Source: CAZUXY01 sp964624235 (GTDB taxonomy: Bacteria; Spirochaetota; UBA4802; UBA5368). From it: a stretch of 47,295 bases of DNA. Shown piece after piece: positions 9,368-18,606 of this stretch; the first letter of the stretch is position 1; every line of letters starts with the position of its first letter. The DNA lies in the NCBI GenBank assembly GCA_964624235.1, contig CAZUXY010000039.1, positions 1 to 47,295 of the forward strand, given 5' to 3'. The notes under the pieces were generated by a model, which made no database searches, had not been told where the DNA came from, and worked only from the letters and a program-made list of their open reading frames with translations. The translations under genes and the position numbers were made by a program.

Positions 9368-9416
9368 ATTATACCGCTGCTTTTTTATTGACAAAGAAGG
9401 TTTTCAAACGATAGGT
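9368..9416. promoter_or_regulatory. Probable divergent promoter region between p83/100-like gene and folD
   Basis: On the plus strand TTGACA at 9388-9393 is a perfect -35, but the -10 about 17 bp on (near ATAGGT, 9411-9416) is poor. On the minus strand 9373-9368 reads TATAAT, a perfect -10 for the secreted protein gene, with a weak -35. Neither promoter is complete. Confidence 0.4.
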
Positions 9417-9457
9417 ACCAAGATGCCGGTTCAACAGCAATGAAGGGGGATAACGGG

Positions 9458-10345
9458 ATGGCCTCAATAATCGACGGGAAAGCGGTGGCCGCGGAGATAC
9501 GCGCCGGGATACGAAGAGAAACGGAAGCATTAAAAAAATCCTGCGGCAAAGTGCCCGGACTTGCGGTGGTACTCATCGGTGATAATCCCGCATCGGCCGC
9601 CTATGTGAAGATGAAGGGAAAAGCCTGCGATGAGGCGGGTTTTCGGTCTTTTCAGCACGATTATCCCTCCTCCATGACCGAAAAAGAACTGCGTTCCCTG
9701 GTTGATGAACTCAATAAAGACGACCGGGTGAACGGCATACTCATCCAGTTACCCCTCCCCGATCATATCAACGAGTCGGGAATACTTAATGCACTGGATC
9801 CCCGGAAAGATGTAGACGGGTTCCATCCGGTGAACGTGGGGAAAATGGTGATCGGCGACGAAGATTGTTTTTACCCGTGCACCCCGTATGGATGCCAGGT
9901 GCTGATCAACCGGACGGTAAAAGAACTGAAAGGTAAACACCTCGTGGTAGTGGGTCGCAGCAATATCGTGGGGAAACCAATGGCGAACCTGATGTACCAG
10001 AAACGGAAAGACGCCAACTGTGTCGTTACCATATGCCATACCGCCGCGGACGATATCGGTTATTATACCCGTCAGGCGGATATACTGGTTGTCGCCGCGG
10101 GCAGGGCAGGGATGATTACCGCAGATATGGTAAAGAAGGGTGCCGTGGTTATCGATGTGGGACAGAACCGGGTAGCCGATCCCGTCGACCCGGCAAAGAC
10201 CAGGATGGTGGGCGACGTGGATTATGAAGGAGTATGCGGTGTCGCTTCGGCGATCACTCCCGTCCCTGGGGGAGTCGGTCCCATGACGATCGCCATGCTG
10301 ATGCACAATACCCTCAAGGCATTCAAAATGCAGAACGGGATGTGA
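9458..10345 (+). CDS. folD: Bifunctional methylenetetrahydrofolate dehydrogenase/cyclohydrolase
   Basis: FolD interconverts 5,10-methylene-THF and 10-formyl-THF in cytosolic one-carbon metabolism, supplying purine and formyl-Met synthesis. The 295-residue protein shows the family signatures YVKMKGKACDEAGF (with the catalytic Lys), GILIQLPLPDHI, DPRKDVDGFHPVNVG, PCTPYGC, the NADP-site VVVGRSNIVGKP and TPVPGGVGPMTIAML. The start at 9458 is chosen because AAGGGGGA lies 7 bp upstream; an ATG at 9440 lies before that site. It stands alone between divergent and convergent genes. Confidence 0.97.
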   Translation: MASIIDGKAVAAEIRAGIRRETEALKKSCGKVPGLAVVLIGDNPASAAYVKMKGKACDEAGFRSFQHDYPSSMTEKELRSLVDELNKDDRVNGILIQLPLPDHINESGILNALDPRKDVDGFHPVNVGKMVIGDEDCFYPCTPYGCQVLINRTVKELKGKHLVVVGRSNIVGKPMANLMYQKRKDANCVVTICHTAADDIGYYTRQADILVVAAGRAGMITADMVKKGAVVIDVGQNRVADPVDPAKTRMVGDVDYEGVCGVASAITPVPGGVGPMTIAMLMHNTLKAFKMQNGM

Positions 10346-10376
10346 TAGAAACCATCGGCAGGGATTACAAATGAAA

Positions 10377-10410
10377 GAAGCGAACCGTTAAAGTTCGCCT
10401 CTTTATTTTA
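10377..10410. terminator. Terminator between folD and the convergent respiratory operon
   Basis: GAAGCGAAC (10377-10385) and GTTCGCCTC (10393-10401) form a 9-bp stem with one mismatch, followed by TTTATTTT on the plus strand. It lies between two convergent genes and most clearly serves folD. Confidence 0.7.
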
Positions 10411-10427
10411 CGGCAGCCGGTTCTGTC

Positions 10428-11681
10428 TTAAGAGTGGGCCTCTCCCTCCCCGTGCTCCTGTTTGTTGAGGTGAGGGAAAAACGAGGGAATATATCTGACA
10501 AACCACATATAGATAAGGGTCATTATCGCAAAGCTTCCGATAAAGACAAACCATTCCTGTATGGTGGGATTGTACGCCGCAAAGGGTTTCCAGGAAAAAT
10601 TCGGAACGGAGAAACCGTGCAGTATCGCCTCGATCTTGCTCATGACTATCGCCAGCACGCCGCTGATGGTGGCCGCAAGAAAGAACTTTTCCTGCTCACG
10701 GTATTTTTTGACATTGAGAACCACTATGGGCACCAGGCACAGCGCCAGTTCGGCGACCAGCACCCACCAGCCGTAGTATCCTCCCCAGAGATCGGCGAAT
10801 TTACGGTCGGCCAGCGGAACGTATTTCGTCTGGAGGGAATAAATATCATAGACGCGGAACAGTAAATACAGCGTAAACATGATTCCTGATATCTTCGAAA
10901 GGGTCATGAAAGTGTCCCTGGGGACCACTTCTTTTTTCATGATCTTACCGGCTATTTTCGGTATAAGCATCATGAAGCAGGTTCCTCCCGCGGTCGCGGC
11001 AACGATGGCCAGGAAGAAAAAGTGGGGCCTGAAATAGTTCGGTTTCGCGTATAGGACCCCCCACATCCCTCCGCCGAGCGATCCCTGGTGAAAGAAGGAG
11101 AGAAATGTCCCCACCGCCGCCATAATCCACATGAGCCTGTGCAGGTAGTGGCCTATATACTGAAGCACTGGTATGGCATCCAGTATTTTATGTTTCAGGA
11201 CAACTGGAATCAGCTCCACGCAGAGCACCAGAAAATAAAACGTGAGGCACCAGACCACTTCGGTGAGCATGGACTGCGGCATCAACCCCGGCCCCCAGTT
11301 AGGGTAGGTATAACCGAACCAGGCCCTCAGCGGCTGGCCGATATCGAATACGAGCAGCACAAAGGTAAAGAGATAACACATGAATCCCAGGAGCACCGTG
11401 GAGTTGATGAGCGGTTCAAGTTTATCGACCCTGAATATGTAAAGAAAAAAACCAGTGAAAAAGGCACCGCCTCCGAGCGCCACCAGTCCCAGATCGCCGA
11501 TGATCCAGATACCCATGGCAAAAATATTGTTCATGTCGGTGTACCCGAGGCCCCAGAAAAGGATCTGGACGGCGAAGATCACGAACAGGGCCGCCAGTGC
11601 AAAGAGCACATAAAGACTGATTTGAATGTTTCTGGAATAGCTGTTCCATTCCTTTTTTAAAAAATCAATGAGGTTCTTCAC
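10428..11681 (-). CDS. NrfD/PsrC-type membrane subunit, QrcD-like
   Basis: A 417-residue integral membrane protein with about ten hydrophobic segments (for example SLYVLFALAALFVIFAVQIL, GDLGLVALGGGAFFTGFFLY, EVVWCLTFYFLVLCVELIPV). This is the quinone-interacting subunit family of PsrC, ActC and QrcD. It is the last gene of a four-gene operon, 26 bp after the ferredoxin gene, with a GTG start preceded by AAGGAG. Together with the preceding subunits it should transfer electrons between the menaquinone pool and periplasmic cytochrome c. The gene order matches QrcABCD; ACIII and Psr complexes remain alternatives. Confidence 0.83.
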   Translation of the reverse strand: MKNLIDFLKKEWNSYSRNIQISLYVLFALAALFVIFAVQILFWGLGYTDMNNIFAMGIWIIGDLGLVALGGGAFFTGFFLYIFRVDKLEPLINSTVLLGFMCYLFTFVLLVFDIGQPLRAWFGYTYPNWGPGLMPQSMLTEVVWCLTFYFLVLCVELIPVVLKHKILDAIPVLQYIGHYLHRLMWIMAAVGTFLSFFHQGSLGGGMWGVLYAKPNYFRPHFFFLAIVAATAGGTCFMMLIPKIAGKIMKKEVVPRDTFMTLSKISGIMFTLYLLFRVYDIYSLQTKYVPLADRKFADLWGGYYGWWVLVAELALCLVPIVVLNVKKYREQEKFFLAATISGVLAIVMSKIEAILHGFSVPNFSWKPFAAYNPTIQEWFVFIGSFAIMTLIYMWFVRYIPSFFPHLNKQEHGEGEAHS

Positions 11682-11707
11682 TTTATTTCTCCTTGTTTCC
11701 GGGAGTG

Positions 11708-12562
11708 TTATTGAAACCCGCCCAGTTTCTTTCTAAGCCACTCTCTGCTGGTGAGGTAATACACCTTCGGGTTCGGGAAATCCTTGATCTTCATACGGCG
11801 TTCGTATTCCGCCGGGTTTGACTGCCTCAGGTTGTCGATAGAGTGGGTCAGGCGAAGCGCCCTCGGGTCCCTTTTCAGGTTCGCTTCGTAAACCGGGGAA
11901 TTGGGATCTCTCAGATCGCCGAACTTCATGGCCCCGTAAGGACATGCCGCGACACAGGCGGGAGTATAAAGGACGGCATTTATATCCTTAATCCCTTTAG
12001 CCAGCATCTTGTCGCGTTCCCGTTTCCAGATGTGACTGCAGAAGGTGCATTTTACCACCGTACCCCTGGATGCTATCGATACATCAGGATTAAGCCCTTC
12101 CTTGAAGGTACCCTCGTACCGGGGCTTCCACCAGTTGAATACCCGGGCTTCATAGGGACAGGACGCCTGGCAGTACCGGCACCCGATGCAGCGGGACCAT
12201 ACCTGGCTCACCACGCCGTCGTCTCCCACGTCCGTTGCGACCACCGGGCATACCGAAACACATGGTGGATGGGGATTGTCGGGATCGTTACCCGAGCACT
12301 GCTGGCACATCTTGGGGACGAAGGCCACGTTAACCTCGCCGTATTTCAGTTTCTTGTCGCCGTCATTGGTCACTTTCATGAGATCCAGAAACGACACCCT
12401 CTTGGGGATATCGGAATCGTCTTCAAAAACGGGCATATTGTTTTCCTGATTGCACGCAATCTGGCAGGCGCCGCATCCGGTGCATTTGTCCAGGTCTATC
12501 ACCATCCCCCACAGCCGTTTCATGTCGCTCACTTTCTTTTTCGCTGTTGCATGACCCTTCAT
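11708..12562 (-). CDS. Four-cluster ferredoxin subunit, QrcC-like
   Basis: An iron-sulfur subunit of about 284 residues in the DmsB/PsrB/QrcC family. Sixteen cysteines fall into four groups: CTGCGACQIAC, CQQC..CVSVC, CIGCRYCQASC and CTFC..CVAAC. It has no export signal, so it would be carried across the membrane with the Tat-signal partner encoded just upstream. I chose ATG 12562 (AGAGGTGAG upstream) over GTG 12568. It lies 14 bp from the molybdopterin-family gene and relays electrons between that subunit or the cytochrome and the NrfD-type membrane protein. Confidence 0.87.
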   Translation of the reverse strand: MKGHATAKKKVSDMKRLWGMVIDLDKCTGCGACQIACNQENNMPVFEDDSDIPKRVSFLDLMKVTNDGDKKLKYGEVNVAFVPKMCQQCSGNDPDNPHPPCVSVCPVVATDVGDDGVVSQVWSRCIGCRYCQASCPYEARVFNWWKPRYEGTFKEGLNPDVSIASRGTVVKCTFCSHIWKRERDKMLAKGIKDINAVLYTPACVAACPYGAMKFGDLRDPNSPVYEANLKRDPRALRLTHSIDNLRQSNPAEYERRMKIKDFPNPKVYYLTSREWLRKKLGGFQ

Positions 12563-12576
12563 TATCACTCACCTCT

Positions 12577-14571
12577 TTAGCTGATTTTGACCCGGGTAAA
12601 CCACCAGTCGGCGGCGCCGGAGACGGGATCGATTTCGTCCGACATGATCAGCATGGGATTGACGCCTTTCCCTGCGGCGTAGCGGGTATAGGAAACATGT
12701 CCGAAACCCAGGGGTATGGCGACCGTATCGGGGGCCACGGTATTGGTCAGGTGGACCTTGACACTGCCGATCTTGCCTCTCTTTGAAATTATGGTAATGC
12801 GTGAGCCTTCGGAGACGCCGTTCTTCTTCGCCGTCTCGGGGTTCATCATTACCCACAGTTTTTTCCCGGTAAGAGTGGTCCCGTCCAGGCATTTGAGCAC
12901 ATAGGGAAGCGCGAGACCGTCACCGTCGCCCACCTGGGGGATCTCGAACGGGATAAGGGCGAGGGGATGGCTCTGGTCCTGTATCTTTTTGGAAAAGAAA
13001 GCCAGGTAATTTCTCAGATGATCGACCGGATACACGATATTGCCGCCCGCCCTGGGCTGCGGGTTTAACCGGATTGCCAGCAGGTCGCGATGGTCTTTCC
13101 ATGGGAATGAGTTCTTTATCCCGTCTACTCTCTTGGCGATCGAGAGCAGAATGTCGACGAGGTGCATGGACTGGAATCGCTGACCCATGTGACCGTCCTC
13201 CAGACCGCAGATGGTAGGGAGGACATAATCCGCATAGGAGGCCGTATCGTTCAACAGCGGCATGAACGCAACCACCATCGGTGTTTTCCGCATTTTATCC
13301 GCCAGTGCTTTGCCGTAGACGCTTTTAAATACAGGGTCTGATTCATTGATGAAGAGCAGCTCCGGCACTTCTCCGTTTTTGATAAAATCGTCAAGTCCGG
13401 TGCGCGGTGTGGTTTTTCTATACACCTCGAGGGCCGCGGCGTCGAGCGCGGGTTCGCCCAGGCCCGGATACTCGGCGAGCATTACTCCTCCCTTTCTGCC
13501 GATACTACCCGTAATGCTGTTCAGTGCCTGAACCGCTGCGAATTCGACGGTTGACGACGATACACAGCGTCCGCCCTTTCCCGCAACGGCGACGGGACTG
13601 CGTGACGACATCAGGTCCTGTGCCAGTTGTTTGATGGTTTCAGCTGTTACCCCTGTGATTTCGGTTATCCGCTCGGGTGTATACTCGTTTATAAGGACCT
13701 GGATCCATTGGGCGAAATTCGCGCCCGGGGATGTTTTCCCTGCGGCGATCAGCTGTTTTATGATGCCCAGCGCCAGTATGGTTTCGGTCCCTGGCTTTAC
13801 CGGGATCCATCTGTCGGCATACGACGCGCTCCTGGTGCAGAGGGTATCGATGTGCACATATTTTGCGCCGCGGGCTTTCAATGCTGACAGGGACCTGTGC
13901 ATGACGGCAGGATCGCCCCAGCCTTCGGCAAGACGGGCGCCGAAACTGAGGATGTAATCGGCGTTTTCAAAATCGTATTTAAACGAACCCCTGGTGTTGT
14001 GTAATATACCCGCGGCCGCGCCCGAAATGGAGTCAAACCCCGGTTCGGTATAATAGTGAGGGGATCCGACGGACTTCAGCATCCTCTTCAGAATTTCTCC
14101 TGAAAGAGTGAAATCCCTGCCCCCGATCGCGGCTATGGCTCCGCTTTTGCCTCCGTCTTTAAGCGCTTTGATTTTCGAGCTTATGTCTTTTATCGCTTCT
14201 TCCCATGTGGCGGGTGAGAAAACGTTTTTGCCCTTTTTGTCGGCCCGCTTGAGGGGATACTTGATGCGTTCCGGGTGGTAATACAGGTGGATGGCGTTCT
14301 GCACGCGGAAGCAACCGGTTCCGACCGCTTCTATTTTGACGGCTCGGCTGCCTATCATGCGTACCGATACGGGGCAGCGGTTGGGACACAAAATGCATTT
14401 ACCTTCGAGGTATTTTTCCTCTCCCGCGGCGGGAACATACTGGTCCTGTGTCCACTCCACCAGCCATTGCAGTGAAAGAAAAGGGGCCCCGGAAAACAGT
14501 GTCCCGGCCGCCGTGCCGGCGATCGCCCCTCCGGCTATCTTTATAATATCTCTTCTCTCTAGCTTTTTCAT
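12577..14571 (-). CDS. Molybdopterin-oxidoreductase family protein, QrcB-like
   Basis: A 664-residue periplasmic protein. The N-terminus ERRDIIKIAGGAIAGTAAG is a twin-arginine export signal. A 4Fe-4S site follows (C59, C62, C66, C87). The body carries the family's pterin-binding signatures (FGARLAEGWGDP, VHIDTLCTRSASYADRWIPV, KPGTETILALGI, INESDPVFKSVYG, DYVLPTICGLEDGHMGQ). Around residues 175-185, where active members carry a Mo-ligating Cys, SeCys or Ser, I see EPGFDSISGAA with no Cys. Known QrcB lacks molybdenum, so this could be a structural or electron-transfer subunit rather than an enzyme. A tetrathionate/polysulfide-reductase-like role is an alternative. Confidence 0.8.
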   Translation of the reverse strand: MKKLERRDIIKIAGGAIAGTAAGTLFSGAPFLSLQWLVEWTQDQYVPAAGEEKYLEGKCILCPNRCPVSVRMIGSRAVKIEAVGTGCFRVQNAIHLYYHPERIKYPLKRADKKGKNVFSPATWEEAIKDISSKIKALKDGGKSGAIAAIGGRDFTLSGEILKRMLKSVGSPHYYTEPGFDSISGAAAGILHNTRGSFKYDFENADYILSFGARLAEGWGDPAVMHRSLSALKARGAKYVHIDTLCTRSASYADRWIPVKPGTETILALGIIKQLIAAGKTSPGANFAQWIQVLINEYTPERITEITGVTAETIKQLAQDLMSSRSPVAVAGKGGRCVSSSTVEFAAVQALNSITGSIGRKGGVMLAEYPGLGEPALDAAALEVYRKTTPRTGLDDFIKNGEVPELLFINESDPVFKSVYGKALADKMRKTPMVVAFMPLLNDTASYADYVLPTICGLEDGHMGQRFQSMHLVDILLSIAKRVDGIKNSFPWKDHRDLLAIRLNPQPRAGGNIVYPVDHLRNYLAFFSKKIQDQSHPLALIPFEIPQVGDGDGLALPYVLKCLDGTTLTGKKLWVMMNPETAKKNGVSEGSRITIISKRGKIGSVKVHLTNTVAPDTVAIPLGFGHVSYTRYAAGKGVNPMLIMSDEIDPVSGAADWWFTRVKIS

Positions 14572-14596
14572 GGATTGAATAACTCCTGTTTCAGAT

Positions 14597-15115
14597 TTAA
14601 TCGTGACATACCATGCATGCGTTGCTTATCTTCAGCGCGGTATGACAATCCATACAGACTCCCATCTTCATTTTCCCCTTGATCTTTCCGGTGATCATCG
14701 AGTTGCCCTTATCGCCGTGACAGGAAGCGCAGCGGCCGGTCTTGTTGTTTTTCATGACCGCGATGTGGCTGAAATACACCAGGTCGGGCTGTCGGGAAAA
14801 AGATTCCCATGGCTTGTCGGTGTCCTTGAATCCGCTGAAAAGGGCCTTTTCCTTGGCGGTGGCGCCGTCATGACATGTTTTACAGTCGGCAACCGTCGGT
14901 ATTCCTCTAAACCGTCCATTACTGTAATAACCATGGCAGAGCTCACAATCGGTGGCACCGTACTGGGTTATATGGGACTTGTGGTTGAATGGAAGGTTTT
15001 TCTGCGCCTGAACGTTCAGCGCATAATCACAGGTTTTCTGAAAAAGTATGAACGATGCGTAGGTAAAAATTACGAATGGCAGGAAAAACAGCAGTAATGA
15101 TCGTGACCTTTTCAC
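14597..15115 (-). CDS. Membrane-anchored multihaem cytochrome c, QrcA-like
   Basis: A 172-residue cytochrome with an N-terminal uncleaved signal anchor (SLLLFFLPFVIFTYASFILF) and five CxxCH haem sites: CELCH, CKTCH, CASCH, CMDCH and CMVCH. I start it at GTG 15115 because AAAGGAG lies 7 bp upstream; a GTG at 15154 would add 13 polar residues. It is the first gene of the operon and should exchange electrons with soluble periplasmic cytochromes. QrcA of Desulfovibrio is described as hexahaem, so one haem fewer is a difference. It lies 25 bp before the molybdopterin-family gene. Confidence 0.85.
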   Translation of the reverse strand: MKRSRSLLLFFLPFVIFTYASFILFQKTCDYALNVQAQKNLPFNHKSHITQYGATDCELCHGYYSNGRFRGIPTVADCKTCHDGATAKEKALFSGFKDTDKPWESFSRQPDLVYFSHIAVMKNNKTGRCASCHGDKGNSMITGKIKGKMKMGVCMDCHTALKISNACMVCHD

Positions 15116-15568
15116 ACCCTCACTCCTTTTAGTTGTGATATAGTAACTATTCACCTAAGGGTAGTTCACGGATTTCTGCTGTCAGCCACGACTGCCTGAA
15201 TGTCTGTTTCTTGTTTCCGGTCGCCTCTACATCTGGGTAAATCTGTGAACTTGTTTTTTGAGAAATCAGTTGAACAGTTACAGATGATTGAAAAAGAAGA
15301 AATCAATACTTAAATTTAAATATTAAAAAGAGCCGAACTTTCTTTTAATCCATCGCTACAAAGGCATAACAGCAAAATAATCTTAAAAAAACAAGCAATT
15401 TTGGACATTTAATAAGAATTTCCCTAAGGGGGGTAACGCCAGAAAGGAACAGAGACCGGCGGCATTTTGGTCACCAGGTTCGTTGAAAACGGTTCTATTT
15501 CCCGGAGTATGATGCATGTGTATGTTCCGGTTCTCAGGCTGGGAGGGTATGGTGCGCGGAATTCCCCT
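15116..15568. other. Gene-free leader/promoter region of the respiratory operon
   Basis: About 450 bp between the end of metH and the start of the cytochrome gene, both on the minus strand. It has an AT-rich core at about 15285-15420, unlike the GC-rich surroundings, and should hold the operon promoter. I could not identify convincing -35/-10 pairs, a riboswitch or a coding frame. Confidence 0.5.
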
Positions 15569-18010
15569 TTACTGTTCGGCCAGCAGTCTTTTGGCTACCG
15601 ATACGCCCGTTACGGCATCCTCGGCGTAATATGCCCCTATGCTTCGGGCATAATCGTTGTTGACGACTGCTCCGCCTACCATCAGCTTCACCGGCAGACC
15701 CTGCTCGTGTATAATATCTCCCATGAGTTTCATCTGGTGCATGGTGGTGGTAAGCAGTGAGCTGAGGCAGAGGATATGCGGACGCTCCTCACGCAGCGCC
15801 TGGAGTATCCTTTCCGCCGGAACATCTTTACCGAGATCGACAACCTCGAAGCCGTGGTTTTCCATCATCAGCGCCACGATGTTTTTACCTATATCATGCA
15901 CATCGCCATGGACGGTGCAGATGACTATTTTCCCCGCGGCATGTTCCCGGTTTTTTGAGAGTACGGGTTTGAGAACCTGAAACCCTGTCTTCATGGCGTT
16001 GGCTGAAGCGATCATCTGCGGTAGAAAGTACTCGCCGCTGTTGTATAGCTCTCCGACCCGCTCCAGACCCCTGATGAGACCTTCGTTCATGATAGTTTCG
16101 GGCGCCAGTTCCTTCAGGGCTTCATTGACCTTTCCGGTTATCCCGTCACTGTCGCCTTCCACCACCATGTTAAACAGAACTGAAAGGATGTCCCCGTGAT
16201 CGGCGGTTCCTTTTTGGGGACGGGGTTCTCCCGACGCGGCCGGCACCTGGAAATGGGCTATGTACTTCGACGCACCGGGATCGTTCCCCGTCAGAAAGTT
16301 TACGGCCAGTTCTTCTTCAGGCAGAAAACGATCGATATCACGGATTGCCGAGGGGTTGACTATCGCGGCGGACAGTCCTTTCTGTCGTGCGAGATGCAGA
16401 AATGCCGTGTTGACGTGTTTGCGGGAGGGGAGTCCGAACGAGATGTTGCTGATGCCCAGACTGGTTTTGATGCCGTTCCCGGCGAAATGCTGGATGACCT
16501 TCAGGGTCTCCATGGCGCTTCCGGGTTCCGCGCTTTCCGCCAGCATCAGGGGGTCGATAAAGACCCTCTCGGATGAAATGCCGGCTTTTCCCAGCATGTC
16601 CAGAAGGTTTTCACCGATGGCGATGCGTTTTTCCGCGACTTTATGTATACCGCTTTCATCCAGGCAGAGAGCGACTATGAACGCGCCGAAGTGTTTCACC
16701 AGCGGTATGATACCGGCGGCGCTTTTCCCCTTTCCGTTTACCGAATTGATGATGGGTATGCCGGGATAGACCTCGAGTGCCGCGCTCACCACATCGGGGT
16801 TATCCGAATCGATCATGAGGGGAGTCCTTACCAGTGTGGTGAGGATTTTTACCGATTCCCTCATGGCGTTCCGTTCATCGATGGAGGGTACCCCGACATT
16901 GATGTCCAGAAGGTGCGCCCCTTCGCTCTCCTGTCTGCGGGATTCCTCTCTGATGAAACCGGTGCCGCCGTTTTTCAGATCCTCGGCGAATTTTTTCCGT
17001 GCCGTGGGATTGAGCCGTTCCCCGATCACCAGCAGTCCTTTATGGGCGGCGATATTCAGTGAACTGAACCTGCCGGTGATATAATGGAACTTTTTACCGT
17101 ATACCGGGCGCGGCGGACTGACCGTCCCCAGACGGTCTCTCAGGGCCCCGATATGGGCCGGGGTGGTACCGCAGCACCCGCCTATGATTTTAACACCCAA
17201 TTCCGCGAAGTGTACCGAGATTTCTCCGAACCGTTCGGGTGAGAGGGTATACACGGCGCGGCCGGCCCTGAATTCAGGCAGACCGGCGTTGGCCCACACG
17301 CTCAGGGGTGTGCCCAGATCCCTCAGGTCGGTGATATGCGACCGGAACAGTTCAAGCAGACCCTCGGGCCCCATGCTGCAGTTCGCCCCTACCACATCGG
17401 CCCCGATTTGAGAAAGGGTTGAAAGGCCGGTCAGCATATCGGTGCCCGAAACCGTCCTCCCGCCGGGATCGAACGTGAGGTTGCACACCACGGGCAGCGT
17501 CGATACCTCACGAATCGCCCTGAGTGCCGTTTTAGCTTCCAGCAGATCGCTCATGGTCTCAACAAGGAAAAGGTCCACACCGCTTTCCGCCAGTATCGAT
17601 GCCTGGGACCTGAAGCTTCCGTATACCTCACTGACCCTGGTATCTCCCAGGGGTTCAATGAGTTTGCCCGTGGGACCCATACACCCGGCGACATACACGT
17701 GTTTACCCGCCGCTGCCTGCCGTGCGGCCTCGACTGAACGGACTATAATATCGCGGGCGCTGCTTTCCAGCCGGAATTGCGACAGCTTTATGTCGTTCCC
17801 CCCGAAGGTGTTGGTACTTATTATTTCGGCGCCGCTTTCAATATATGCGCTATGTACGGCCTTCACCAGGTCGGGACGTTCGAGGTTGATCCGTTCGACG
17901 CATCCTGTAAAACCGGGGAGCTTTTCCATCAACATGGTGCCCATTGCCCCGTCAAGCACCACGGGACGCGGGTCTTTGAGTCTTTCGATGAAGTTCATAT
18001 ATACCGGCAT
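15569..18010 (-). CDS. metH: Cobalamin-dependent methionine synthase, short form
   Basis: Transfers methyl from methyl-THF to homocysteine through B12. Domains in order: homocysteine S-methyltransferase (starts PVVLDGAMGTML; zinc site GGCCGTTPAHIGAL), pterin-binding domain (LLVIGERLNPTARKKF, DINVGVPSIDERNAM), the helical cap, and the B12 domain (DVHDIGKNIVALMMENHGFE with the DxHxxG cobalt-ligand motif). At about 813 residues it lacks the C-terminal SAM-dependent reactivation domain of the 1200-residue E. coli enzyme, so reactivation would need a separate protein. Start is uncertain between TTG 18037, ATG 18010 and ATG 17998; none has a good ribosome site. Confidence 0.93.
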   Translation of the reverse strand: MPVYMNFIERLKDPRPVVLDGAMGTMLMEKLPGFTGCVERINLERPDLVKAVHSAYIESGAEIISTNTFGGNDIKLSQFRLESSARDIIVRSVEAARQAAAGKHVYVAGCMGPTGKLIEPLGDTRVSEVYGSFRSQASILAESGVDLFLVETMSDLLEAKTALRAIREVSTLPVVCNLTFDPGGRTVSGTDMLTGLSTLSQIGADVVGANCSMGPEGLLELFRSHITDLRDLGTPLSVWANAGLPEFRAGRAVYTLSPERFGEISVHFAELGVKIIGGCCGTTPAHIGALRDRLGTVSPPRPVYGKKFHYITGRFSSLNIAAHKGLLVIGERLNPTARKKFAEDLKNGGTGFIREESRRQESEGAHLLDINVGVPSIDERNAMRESVKILTTLVRTPLMIDSDNPDVVSAALEVYPGIPIINSVNGKGKSAAGIIPLVKHFGAFIVALCLDESGIHKVAEKRIAIGENLLDMLGKAGISSERVFIDPLMLAESAEPGSAMETLKVIQHFAGNGIKTSLGISNISFGLPSRKHVNTAFLHLARQKGLSAAIVNPSAIRDIDRFLPEEELAVNFLTGNDPGASKYIAHFQVPAASGEPRPQKGTADHGDILSVLFNMVVEGDSDGITGKVNEALKELAPETIMNEGLIRGLERVGELYNSGEYFLPQMIASANAMKTGFQVLKPVLSKNREHAAGKIVICTVHGDVHDIGKNIVALMMENHGFEVVDLGKDVPAERILQALREERPHILCLSSLLTTTMHQMKLMGDIIHEQGLPVKLMVGGAVVNNDYARSIGAYYAEDAVTGVSVAKRLLAEQ

Positions 18011-18042
18011 TCCACTGTGATCTGGATTGTGTCGCAACGCAC

Positions 18043-18069
18043 ACGGTCGGAAAAAAATTCACCGACCGT
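18043..18069 (-). promoter_or_regulatory. Hairpin in the metH leader
   Basis: ACGGTCGG (18043-18050) and CCGACCGT (18062-18069) are perfect 8-bp inverted repeats with an 11-nt A/T loop, 30-60 bp before the likely metH start codons. The transcript has no U tract after the stem, so it is not a standard terminator. It could shape the translation start or be a protein operator. Confidence 0.4.
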
Positions 18070-18571
18070 TGCGGCATACACCTCATAGAAAAGCAACTAT
18101 TGAAGGTCCGCAAGTACAATACAAGTGTTTTTTAAAACCCTGGAAGGGGTAGAGACTGTGCGGGATATTGTCGAGCGATAAGATGTACGGGGCCCTGATA
18201 AAATATCCATCTTTACCATGGCCCGATTTGATTTTATAAAAAATACCGGTCTGATCGAAGCTTTCAGGATGAGCGGATTATTATTAAGAGCATTACAATC
18301 CTGTTTTCGCGGCAGGCCCATTCATTCCCATGAATCACTCGATGAAAAGTAAAAATGCAGGATAAGTATCATTTCCTGCTCAGGGAAAGGGCCCGTTCGA
18401 TGTAGTAAGCGCATGCGGTATCGTCCCGTACTTGTTTGCCTTGTTGTTTCTAACACGGAACTTAATTTACCGTATCGACCAGGTGATGCCGTGTTCAGGG
18501 AACATCCACCGCGGCTATATTACAAACAGGTTAAATAAGTCCTTTTCATCCCGATATTGCGACTACAAAAT
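18070..18571. other. Gene-free region between divergent metH and glnA
   Basis: About 500 bp with no credible coding frame. It should hold the metH promoter and upstream control sites of glnA. I looked for cobalamin, SAM and THF riboswitch cores and for a sigma-54 promoter (GG-N10-GC with good flanks) and found none convincing. Confidence 0.5.
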
Positions 18572-18600
18572 TTGACAGTACGCCGTCACCATCCCATATT
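18572..18600 (+). promoter_or_regulatory. Probable sigma-70 promoter of glnA
   Basis: TTGACA (18572-18577), a 17-bp spacer and CATATT (18595-18600) form a good housekeeping promoter. Transcription would start near 18607, leaving a leader of about 50 nt before the glnA ATG at 18657. Confidence 0.55.
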
Positions 18601-18606
18601 GTTAAT

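Noticed and set aside
18097..18321. 74-codon minus-strand frame upstream of metH
   Set aside because: No ribosome site and no family resemblance; likely chance frame in a regulatory spacer.
18481..18520. Possible sigma-54 promoter (GG-N10-GC) upstream of glnA
   Set aside because: Only the four invariant bases match; the flanking -24 and -12 bases are wrong, and a good sigma-70 promoter lies closer.
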